DNA from: Gammaproteobacteria bacterium
Lineage (GTDB): Bacteria > Pseudomonadota > Gammaproteobacteria > Arenicellales > JAOTYS01
Direction: 5' to 3'
DNA: 5,300 nucleotides
Assembly: GCA_029861795.1 (NCBI GenBank)
Contig: JAOTYS010000341.1
Location: forward strand, 1 to 5,300
In this document: piece by piece, positions 1 through 5,300 of the stretch
Position numbering within the stretch: the first letter of the stretch is position 1
How the letters are laid out: each line of letters begins with the position of its first letter
Notes under the pieces: model-generated
Databases searched by the model: none
Told to the model about the DNA's origin: nothing
Seen by the model: the letters and a program-made list of their open reading frames with translations, nothing else
Position numbers and translations under genes: made by a program

Positions 1-1
1 C

Positions 2-388
2 GCTCAATGTCAAGGCACCGGCATTTCCGTGCTGCGCAACGATCTTGATGTGGACTTGGACAAAGCTGAAGTGCTTGGTTGCACCCAAGCGACTTTAATC
101 TCTCATCGATTGCTCAATCCCGTGCACCAGCACACAACACCGAGGCTGAGGTTGGTACTTTTCCCGCAGTACAAAAAAAATGCCCAGTTTAGTCTTACAC
201 GGCTTTCTCCAGCGCAAGCCGGCTTGCGACTTATGGCATGTCTGGTAAACGCGCGTAATCTTCCCGATCACGGTTTCCGAGAAACCGCGCGAATATCGAG
301 GATAGTGTCCTCCTATGCGGTTGAGTACGGTAGCTTTAAGCAGTTCGGCGATGAGATGGCTGAATTCCTTGATAGAGACCTGTTGTGA
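2..388 (+). CDS. HPr kinase/PEPCK-like P-loop kinase, C-terminal part (5' end outside window)
   Basis: The frame is open from the left edge and ends at TGA 386-388, giving the last 128 residues; the Walker A region lies outside the window. The visible part begins with a GTGISVLRND segment, which fits the glycine-rich strand and acidic pair that follow the P-loop in HPr-kinase-like proteins. A PRLRLVLFPQY strand comes next, then a helical tail with LSPAQAGLRLMACLVNARNLPDHGF and a closing SSYAVEYGSF element. This tail order (hydrophobic strand ending in a P-x-Y-like turn, an 'LSPA...L' helix, then 'Y-x-x-x-Y-G') is typical of HPr-kinase/PEPCK-like proteins found in many bacteria outside classical sugar uptake control, often near peptide-modification or polysaccharide genes. 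Substrate and partner cannot be read from this fragment. A GTG lies at 29, but the frame continues upstream of it with family-like sequence, so it is not the start. An A8 run lies at 173-180. Family call moderately sure, function unknown. Confidence 0.6.
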   Translation, partial: AQCQGTGISVLRNDLDVDLDKAEVLGCTQATLISHRLLNPVHQHTTPRLRLVLFPQYKKNAQFSLTRLSPAQAGLRLMACLVNARNLPDHGFRETARISRIVSSYAVEYGSFKQFGDEMAEFLDRDLL

Positions 389-438
389 CATTGGGGGATT
401 TGCGTTTGAATGGATTCGCAGTCTGACGGGCACTAAGC

Positions 439-903
439 ATTAATAAGAAACTTACCGAAATCCTGGCCACGTTTTTCTATATAGGGAAGGTGCCGATCGC
501 GCCCGGTACGTTTGGCACGCTTGCCGCCGTCCCCGTGGCCATAGTGTTGGGTCTGACGAACCCAATGTTCTTTGTTTTCGGTACCATCATAATGGGCATC
601 ATTGCGGTTGTTGTTTCGCATTTGTATGAAAGTCAGTTCGGGGTGCACGATAGCGGTGCCATCGTCATCGATGAGGTTGTAGGTTTTCTCGTCGCCGTCA
701 TTTGGCTACCACTCACGTGGAAAACTCTAGTCGCGGGATTCTTGATCTTCCGCTTGTTGGACATACTTAAGCCCTTCCCCATTAATGTTATTGACCGAAA
801 GATAAAAGGGGGGGTTGGAGTTGTACTAGATGATGTCGCTGCGGGCGTTGTAACTAATGTGGTGCTTCAAGTCACTTATTATCACACAACATGGTTGACA
901 TGA
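439..903 (+). CDS. pgpA: Phosphatidylglycerophosphatase A (PgpA family), ATT start likely
   Basis: PgpA enzymes are small integral membrane phosphatases that convert phosphatidylglycerol phosphate to phosphatidylglycerol in the inner membrane. From the ATT at 439 the product is 154 residues and carries the family signatures in order: APGTFGT at 21-27, the acidic metal-site segment AIVIDEVVG at 74-82 (D78, E79), FRLLDILKPFPI at 104-115 (R105, D108, K111, P112) and GGVGVVLDDVAAG at 124-136 (D131, D132). Hydrophobic segments lie at about 28-60, 80-105 and 133-150. No ATG, GTG or TTG occurs in this frame between the upstream stop TGA 424-426 and GTG 490. Starting at 490 would delete the conserved N-terminal helix and leave only four residues before the PGT motif. 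ATT 439 gives the usual lead of about 20 residues and has a weak GACGGG at 425-430. CTG 463 is a fallback. Unlike E. coli, no thiL is adjacent; the neighbours are lipid/glycan-type membrane genes, so this copy could act on another lipid phosphate. Family certain, start less so. Confidence 0.87.
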   Translation: MNKKLTEILATFFYIGKVPIAPGTFGTLAAVPVAIVLGLTNPMFFVFGTIIMGIIAVVVSHLYESQFGVHDSGAIVIDEVVGFLVAVIWLPLTWKTLVAGFLIFRLLDILKPFPINVIDRKIKGGVGVVLDDVAAGVVTNVVLQVTYYHTTWLT

Positions 904-1002
904 TTGCGATGCCGAGTGGGATTGTGCGGTGCTTTGTTGAATGGTGATGATGGATAATGATCGCACAGGGCTATGCACTGTTCCGCTGGTCGAGATCTCC
1001 TT
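904..1002 (+). other. Spacer between pgpA and the GT-C gene, with a 21-codon mini-ORF
   Basis: This gap of about 99 bases holds a mini-ORF at 941-1006 (MVMMDNDRTGLCTVPLVEISL). Its TGA (1004-1006) overlaps the GTG at 1003-1005 in a GTGA arrangement of the kind used for translational coupling. No good ribosome binding site precedes the mini-ORF. An imperfect inverted repeat pairs 923-930 with 960-967 (core TGTGCG/CGCACA) around a 29-base loop. A GATAAT hexamer at 953-958 resembles a -10 box, but no acceptable -35 lies at the right distance. No terminator is visible, so read-through from pgpA is likely. Confidence 0.3.
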
Positions 1003-3267
1003 GTGACGACTAAGCAAGTGAAAGTGACGTCTGGCACGTTTCGTCTCACGGTCGAATCCATGTTGTTACTGGTTGTTTTAATGGCAGCGATCCTGCTAAC
1101 CATGAGGCCTTGGGGCGCCTATTTCTTCTCCGGACTGGCCGATCACTGGGACACGAAGCTAATGGGGCAATGGATGGCGTGGAGCGCGGACAAGATACTC
1201 CAGGGAAAGGTACTCCTGCCAGATTTCCATGCAAACTTCTTCTACCCGCATGCCTATACCTTGGCATTCGGCGACACCTTCTGGATCCCGTCGTTTGTCT
1301 ACGCGGCTTTGTACTCGGTATCCCACAACATCTTTTTGAGTTTCAACGGCACCATGCTGTTCTTCTGGGCATTGTCCGGACTGACGATGTTCGCGCTGTT
1401 GCGCGAACTGTCTATGAGTCGCGTCGTTTGCTATGTAGGGGCGTTTGTCTTTTGTCTGATTCCGTTTCGCCTGTCCTACTACTATCTATTCACCGCCAGT
1501 TTGGTATTTGCCCTGCCGCTTCTTTTTCTTCTGCTCATCCGTTGGTTGCGACGGCCAACCATGACCAGGGCGTTGCTCCTGAGCGCAGGATTTTTGTTGT
1601 CGCTGACATCGAACTTGTACTACACAGTCATCGTATCCGTCCCTCTACTTTTAGTATTTTTGGCGTACGTAGTCGGGAATCGTAATCTCCTCAGACTCAG
1701 ACAGTTCTATGTGTCGGGTGCCGTTATGTCGGCGTTGACGATGACCATCAGCGTCGTTTATTTATACCCTTATCTTCTACTTCGTACTGAGGGCGACTAC
1801 TCGAGGACCACATGGGATCACCTTAGATACTATGTTGAGGCGTTCCACTATGTCAGCACAAAGTTCTCGGTGTTCGTCCGGGAAATGTTCAACCCTCCTT
1901 CCCGACCTGTGGAAACCGTCATGTTTCCAGGCACCGTCCTGGCTGGTTTGTCCGCGGTATATTTTAGTGCCAGCGTTGTTAGGGTGGCGAAACGTTGGCC
2001 GGTTATGGGATCGGTGAGAGGCTCTTTTCTTGTAGCTAAGTTTGCCCTCTGGACCTTGTTCTGGCTTTCGCTTTTGCTGAACTTCTACTTCTATGCAGAA
2101 AAATGGATTTCGACATTAAATAACTTGTTCTATGCGGTCAGTGTTGCCCTGGTGTTGCTCTATATGTTGTCAGTTTTTTGGCCGATAAGATCGTCGGAGC
2201 GACGGGTGATTATGTCCGGGATGGCAGCTGCGGCGGTTGTGAGTTTCTTCTTGAGTTTGGGCCCTATCATCACCATGATGGCTGGCCCCGATGCTAAGGT
2301 GGTTCAACTGTCGCTCGGACCTATGGCGATCCCGCTGGAGTCTATCCCGGTGTTCGGTTCCGTTCGAGCATTAGCGCGCTTCGGCGTCGTGGTCCATTTG
2401 TATCTGGTGGTAGCGAGTTGTTACGCGCTAGATGTATTGCTGAAAAAACACAGAATAGTGCTGTGGATATGTCTTATTGTTCCGCTCCTACTAGTCTATG
2501 AGGGGCGTGACGTGCAAAGTCGCTTTCGCCATAAGTTTATCGACTACACAAACATCGTAAATTCCGAAGTAATAGCAAAGACAAAGCAATTGCCGGAGCA
2601 TAGTGTGCTATTCCAGTTGCCGGCCGGTGCAACAAAGCGCATCGACGCGACCATGGTGATGCAAACCATCGGAGATTTCCATTTGCTAGTGAACGGTCAT
2701 TCTGGCTTTTGGCCCGCCTATTACTACGAGCTGTCTTCTTGGGGACGAGATTGGCGTTTGCAGGAGATAACCCGCTGGTTGCGAGAGATTTGGCCGCCCG
2801 TGTATCTAATTCTGGATCGACATTCCGTGAATTTCTTGTCGACGAGTTGGCACAGACCGTTTCCCCAAGAGGAATTAGAGCGCGACTGGCAGTTGCTGGA
2901 GCAGGATCAATACTACGGTTTGTATACTCTCAAATCGAGGACGTTTACTACTGCTCGTATCACCCAACGAGTGAGATCAGATATTCTAACAAAAAATCCA
3001 TTACTGTCGTTCTCGGCAAGGACTACAGTAGCAGCGGATACTCTCCGGATCAGTTTCCGAGTACTAGTAAATGGTGTGACGGTGGGCGACTATGCAGTGG
3101 GCCCCAACTGGGACAACTACGCGATAGAACTACCCGCGGAATATCCCAGTAACCTGGCAGGTGACGAAGTAACACTTGAGTTGTTGCAAGACACAGGTTC
3201 CACCACAAATATAGGCACAGGGTCAGGCTGGGAGGTTAGAGACCTGGGGTTTATGCCAAATCGATAG
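1003..3267 (+). CDS. GT-C-type polytopic membrane glycosyltransferase-like protein with C-terminal beta-rich domain
   Basis: The product is 754 residues from GTG 1003. TM1 lies at about 17-34, followed by a loop with LADHWDTKLMGQWMAW (D47, D50); GT-C enzymes keep acidic catalytic or metal residues in this first outer loop. DFHANFFYPHAYTLAFGD at 74-91 matches the 'D-x-x-N-x-x-Y-P...T-L-A' block seen in many uncharacterised bacterial GT-C-like proteins. About ten further hydrophobic helices run to about residue 495, and the IPVFGSVRALARFG segment (448-461) resembles the conserved '-R-x-x-x-R-F' block before the last helices in such proteins. The remaining 250 residues are soluble and presumably periplasmic, ending from about 667 in a strand-rich module with VLVNGVTVGDYAVG and WDNYAIELP, reminiscent of jelly-roll carbohydrate-binding folds. 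By family it would use a polyprenyl-phosphate sugar as donor; donor and acceptor are unknown. ATG 973 is an alternative start adding ten residues, but CACAGGG lies only two to three bases from it; GTG 1003 has GAG at 992-994 and the mini-ORF overlap. It is followed by the next gene after 34 bases. Confidence 0.68.
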   Translation: MTTKQVKVTSGTFRLTVESMLLLVVLMAAILLTMRPWGAYFFSGLADHWDTKLMGQWMAWSADKILQGKVLLPDFHANFFYPHAYTLAFGDTFWIPSFVYAALYSVSHNIFLSFNGTMLFFWALSGLTMFALLRELSMSRVVCYVGAFVFCLIPFRLSYYYLFTASLVFALPLLFLLLIRWLRRPTMTRALLLSAGFLLSLTSNLYYTVIVSVPLLLVFLAYVVGNRNLLRLRQFYVSGAVMSALTMTISVVYLYPYLLLRTEGDYSRTTWDHLRYYVEAFHYVSTKFSVFVREMFNPPSRPVETVMFPGTVLAGLSAVYFSASVVRVAKRWPVMGSVRGSFLVAKFALWTLFWLSLLLNFYFYAEKWISTLNNLFYAVSVALVLLYMLSVFWPIRSSERRVIMSGMAAAAVVSFFLSLGPIITMMAGPDAKVVQLSLGPMAIPLESIPVFGSVRALARFGVVVHLYLVVASCYALDVLLKKHRIVLWICLIVPLLLVYEGRDVQSRFRHKFIDYTNIVNSEVIAKTKQLPEHSVLFQLPAGATKRIDATMVMQTIGDFHLLVNGHSGFWPAYYYELSSWGRDWRLQEITRWLREIWPPVYLILDRHSVNFLSTSWHRPFPQEELERDWQLLEQDQYYGLYTLKSRTFTTARITQRVRSDILTKNPLLSFSARTTVAADTLRISFRVLVNGVTVGDYAVGPNWDNYAIELPAEYPSNLAGDEVTLELLQDTGSTTNIGTGSGWEVRDLGFMPNR

Positions 3268-3289
3268 CATGGAATATCTGGGTATTAGT

Positions 3290-3295
3290 AGGTGA
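3290..3295 (+). promoter_or_regulatory. Ribosome binding site for the TTG-started gene
   Basis: AGGTGA sits six bases before TTG 3302. It is the clearest Shine-Dalgarno-like sequence in the window and decides the start: the GTG inside it (3293) reads only five codons before TGA, and no ATG or GTG lies near the front of the downstream frame. Confidence 0.65.
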
Positions 3296-3301
3296 CGCAT
3301 A

Positions 3302-4135
3302 TTGCAAACTGACTCAAAAAAACACGTAGGCAACGCATTTAGCAAGGCGGGATTGTTTGTGTTGCTCGTGCTTGGAATTCCGCTTGTCTTGATGTTCGTG
3401 CGCGAGCTGGTGCGACATAACGTCTTTTTACAATTATTAGTCGGGTGGATTGCCATATTGTTGACACTCGCATATTTCGCAAAGCGCAGGCGCTTGCGCC
3501 GGCGAGTTTGGTTGATACTGTTGCTGATTGCGACAGCCTTTTATGGGGTTTTGGTTTTTGTTACTGACTTGCCGATTACAACCATCTCCATAGACCTTCA
3601 GTCTGTTCCACAATCAACAGAGTTCGTGTTAGCGCGTGAGGGCGATACTAAGAGTGAAAGGACGTTAGCTGAGTATCACGGAAGGAGCGCAAGTGAAGTA
3701 CGTGTGAATTTCTTGCTCCGTAAAGCGATTGGTGGGACCAGGAGATCGTTTATTGTCCGTTTCGGAACAAGAGCCCATTCCTACAATATCATGCGATTGT
3801 CATACGGAACGGATTTGTTACTATGGACTATCCCCTTGGCAATATTTAAAGGCGAAGACTTGGTGGGCATAGCCATGGTGAATCCACAACATAATAGCCT
3901 AGCATCTTTGGATTCAATCGTGCAGTTGGTCGGCCGGCATCGCGGTCCAGTGCTGATAGTCCCATACGACGAGGCACTCGTACGATCAACCATGCCTGGT
4001 TCCCGAGTTTATCTGGTCAAATCTCTTTGGTTTCTAATATTCGTCGCAATATCAGCAGCAACAGCCTGTTTCCCCTTGGTTGCTCCGCGTATTGCCCCTA
4101 TCGCAATGACCGTTCGAACCTACCTAGAGAGTTAG
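3302..4135 (+). CDS. Uncharacterised membrane protein, 277 aa
   Basis: I do not recognise this protein. It starts at TTG 3302, supported by AGGTGA at 3290-3295, and ends at TAG 4133-4135. A short basic N-terminus precedes three hydrophobic helices at about 17-33, 41-60 and 69-87; the strongly basic stretch KRRRLRRR (61-68) between the second and third should be cytoplasmic. About 150 mostly soluble residues follow (89-240), and a last helix at about 242-260 precedes a short tail. By the positive-inside rule the 89-240 segment would be outside the membrane. Its first half (about 95-170, with STEFVLAREGD, VRVNFLLRKAIGG and SFIVRFGTRAHSYNIMRLSYG) has the alternating pattern of a beta-sandwich such as those attached to membrane glycan enzymes; this is inference only. 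No catalytic motif is visible. Its place between a GT-C gene (34 bases upstream) and a UbiA gene (38 bases downstream) suggests a partner or regulator of the same lipid-linked glycan process. Confidence 0.72.
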   Translation: MQTDSKKHVGNAFSKAGLFVLLVLGIPLVLMFVRELVRHNVFLQLLVGWIAILLTLAYFAKRRRLRRRVWLILLLIATAFYGVLVFVTDLPITTISIDLQSVPQSTEFVLAREGDTKSERTLAEYHGRSASEVRVNFLLRKAIGGTRRSFIVRFGTRAHSYNIMRLSYGTDLLLWTIPLAIFKGEDLVGIAMVNPQHNSLASLDSIVQLVGRHRGPVLIVPYDEALVRSTMPGSRVYLVKSLWFLIFVAISAATACFPLVAPRIAPIAMTVRTYLES

Positions 4136-4173
4136 TCCACGCTCAGGTGTCTACCGAGAACTCATCTGTTGCT

Positions 4174-5106
4174 ATGAATCTGGCTCCTTACGTGCAGATT
4201 GCACGTGTCGACCACTGGTTTAAGAATGTCTTCGTCTTACCGGGGGTCGTTTTCGCCATTTACGATTCACCGGCTATTGTAGGCTGGGAGCTGGCAATCC
4301 GTGTGGTGCTTGCCTTGCTTGCTATTGGGCTTGTCGCCTCGAGCAATTATGTAATCAATGAGATTCTTGACGCTCCAAATGATGCCCTACATCCGGTTAA
4401 AAAAAATCGACCTGTGCCATCTGGATTGATCGATAAACGCTTGGGCTATGTCGAGTGGCTTGGTCTCGCCGTACTGGGTTTTGCCATCTCGGCCAGCTTG
4501 GGCGGCCGTTTTGTCGCAGTCGCGGCTGTCCTATGGATCATGGGTTTTCTCTATAACGTGCCGCCCATAAGGCTTAAAGATAAACCTTATCTCGATGTGC
4601 TGAGTGAATCCGCCAACAACCCACTACGGCTTTTGGTTGGATGGTATGCGGCCGGCATGACTCAGATTCCCCCCGCTTCCTTGGTGGCGGCTTATTGGAT
4701 GATTGGTGCCTTTTTTATGTCGGTAAAGCGTTTTGCAGAGTTCCGACGAATTGGAGACGTAAAGGTTGCGGCGCAATACCGTGCAAGCTTTGCCCATTAC
4801 ACCGAAGAGCGCTTATGGATTAGCGCTATCTACTACGCAGTCGCTTTCGGATTATTCTTCGGAATCTTCATAATGCGATATCGACTGGAGCTGCTTTTGT
4901 CCATACCATTTATCGCTGGTGTTATCGGGTACTACATCCATTTGGGATTTCTAACGGACAGTCCTGCACAGTACCCGGAGCACCTCTATAAACAAAAAGG
5001 ATTTGTGCTGTTCATGACGCTCTGTGTCATTGTTATGTTGGTTTTGCTGTTTTTGGATGTGCCAGTTCTTCTCGAAATATTCGTGCCAACCATTAGGGTC
5101 CAGTGA
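4174..5106 (+). CDS. UbiA-superfamily prenyltransferase, decaprenyl-phosphate phosphoribosyltransferase-like
   Basis: The product is 310 residues from ATG 4174 with about eight or nine membrane helices. The N-terminus ARVDHWFKNVFVLPG (10-24) matches the 'R-x-x-x-W-x-K-N' opening of the UbiA branch that includes mycobacterial Rv3806c, which transfers 5-phosphoribose from PRPP to decaprenyl phosphate. The first Asp-rich motif is NEILDAPND (62-70), followed by HPVKKNRPVPSG (73-84), whose H-P-x-K-x-x-R-P pattern is characteristic of that branch. The second motif region is YNVPPIRLKDKPYLDVLSES (127-146), with D136, D141 and E145, then NNPLRLLVGW (148-157). The substitutions N-E for N-D and D-x3-E for D-x3-D are conservative but worth noting. 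Substrate could be another polyprenyl acceptor or soluble donor. The frame is open upstream to 4027, but that would overlap the previous gene by over 100 bases without family-like residues. GTG 4147 (nine residues longer) is a possible alternative; neither start has a strong binding site. An A8 run lies at 4399-4406. Confidence 0.8.
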   Translation: MNLAPYVQIARVDHWFKNVFVLPGVVFAIYDSPAIVGWELAIRVVLALLAIGLVASSNYVINEILDAPNDALHPVKKNRPVPSGLIDKRLGYVEWLGLAVLGFAISASLGGRFVAVAAVLWIMGFLYNVPPIRLKDKPYLDVLSESANNPLRLLVGWYAAGMTQIPPASLVAAYWMIGAFFMSVKRFAEFRRIGDVKVAAQYRASFAHYTEERLWISAIYYAVAFGLFFGIFIMRYRLELLLSIPFIAGVIGYYIHLGFLTDSPAQYPEHLYKQKGFVLFMTLCVIVMLVLLFLDVPVLLEIFVPTIRVQ

Positions 5107-5122
5107 TCACAAATCTCGTTGG

Positions 5123-5147
5123 GCTGGTCCACGAACTGACCGGCTTT
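5123..5147 (+). terminator. Possible weak intrinsic terminator or hairpin after the UbiA gene
   Basis: GCTGGTC (5123-5129) pairs with GACCGGC (5138-5144) in a seven-pair stem with one G-T wobble and an eight-base loop, starting 17 bases after the stop codon. Only TTT follows before the run is broken by G, so termination would be weak at best. It may instead be a processing or attenuating hairpin inside a longer transcript. Confidence 0.33.
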
Positions 5148-5156
5148 GATGGCGCA

Positions 5157-5197
5157 TAGGGTTTCGGTAGGCTGGAGATATGTTCCGAAACCACCTA
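5157..5197 (+). repeat. Inverted repeat (hairpin) upstream of the partial last ORF
   Basis: GGTTTCGG (5160-5167) is perfectly matched by CCGAAACC (5185-5192), leaving a 17-base spacer. An alternative pairing extends the stem with TAGG (5157-5160) to CCTA (5194-5197) across a two-base bulge. The loop contains GGAG (5174-5177) and an ATG (5180) that opens a 15-codon mini-ORF ending at TAA 5225-5227, overlapping the ATG at 5221. There is no T-run, so it is not a terminator; it could be an RNA structure in the leader or an operator-like palindrome. No function is shown. Confidence 0.4.
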
Positions 5198-5220
5198 ATA
5201 ACAACTAGCTCAATAAAGAA

Positions 5221-5298
5221 ATGGTAATCGAGCGTCTAACCGAATCTGCCCCTCGCGCTTCAGAGGTATGGCGAGATTTCGGTTGGCCATACTTTCTT
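5221..5298 (+). CDS. Start of a possible further gene, cut by the window edge
   Basis: The frame opens after TAG 5206-5208, has its first start at ATG 5221 and stays open for 26 codons to the edge, reading MVIERLTESAPRASEVWRDF followed by GWPYFL. The only upstream purine-rich stretch is AAAGAA directly against the start, which is a poor binding site. The other two + frames hit stops in this stretch, so this is the best candidate, but the fragment is too short to assign to a family. In relatives of this UbiA branch the neighbour is often an oxidase or reductase that epimerises the lipid-linked ribose; nothing in these residues shows that. Confidence 0.42.
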   Translation, partial: MVIERLTESAPRASEVWRDFGWPYFL

Positions 5299-5300
5299 AA

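Noticed and set aside
490..492. GTG 490 as the start of pgpA
   Set aside because: It would remove the conserved N-terminal helix and leave only four residues before the PGT motif; GGGAAG directly abuts it with no spacing and is explained as coding sequence.
895..923. Perfect TTGACA at 895-900 as a -35 box for the GT-C gene
   Set aside because: It lies in the last codons of pgpA, and the hexamers 16-18 bases downstream (TGGGAT, GGGATT, GGATTG) are poor -10 boxes. Probably chance.
973..975. ATG 973 as the start of the GT-C gene
   Set aside because: Not excluded, but the CACAGGG before it is too close, the ten added residues do not look like a membrane-protein leader, and GTG 1003 has a better placed GAG and an overlapping stop.
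95..1267. Several minus-strand open frames of 63 to 112 codons
   Set aside because: They lie opposite genes with clear family motifs or mostly overlap them, and show no protein-family features of their own.
1110..1685. 191-codon open frame inside the GT-C gene, and a similar one at 2709-3152
   Set aside because: Both lie in a different frame within a well-supported membrane-protein gene, show arginine- and serine-rich shadow translation, and have no recognisable motif.
4027..4173. Upstream extension of the UbiA frame
   Set aside because: It overlaps the end of the preceding membrane-protein gene out of frame, and its residues have no UbiA-like character; the family alignment begins just after ATG 4174.
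1..5300. tRNA, rRNA, CRISPR array, insertion sequence or attachment site
   Set aside because: No cloverleaf-like sequence, regularly spaced repeats, transposase-like frame or long flanking repeats were seen on reading through the window.

Overview
The window reads as a bacterial chromosomal segment with all genes on the + strand. The base composition is balanced and genes are tightly packed, with gaps of roughly 35 to 115 bases. The PgpA-type phosphatase closely resembles the proteobacterial family, and the HPr-kinase-like protein also fits a Gram-negative bacterium. This assignment is an inference; no marker gene fixes the species.

Layout, left to right: (1) the C-terminal 128 residues of an HPr-kinase/PEPCK-like P-loop protein, cut by the window edge; (2) a complete phosphatidylglycerophosphatase A (pgpA) that apparently starts at a rare ATT codon; (3) a large GT-C-type polytopic membrane protein of about 754 residues, with a C-terminal soluble part ending in a beta-rich module; (4) a membrane protein of 277 residues that I do not recognise, with a TTG start and a clear ribosome binding site; (5) a UbiA-superfamily prenyltransferase that most resembles the decaprenyl-phosphate phosphoribosyltransferase branch; (6) a short non-coding stretch with two hairpins; (7) the first 26 codons of a further possible gene that runs off the right edge.

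The middle four genes are all membrane-associated and form a plausible operon. UbiA enzymes of this branch attach phosphoribose to a polyprenyl phosphate, a phosphatase then removes the 5-phosphate, and GT-C enzymes use polyprenyl-phosphate sugars as donors outside the membrane. A UbiA member, a PgpA-type lipid phosphatase, a GT-C protein and an uncharacterised membrane protein together therefore suggest a lipid-linked sugar (possibly pentofuranose) route feeding a surface glycan or a lipid or protein modification. This pathway is a hypothesis built from gene content. The most notable local features are the ATT start of pgpA, altered Asp-rich motifs in the UbiA protein, mini-ORFs overlapping downstream starts, and the unrecognised membrane protein.
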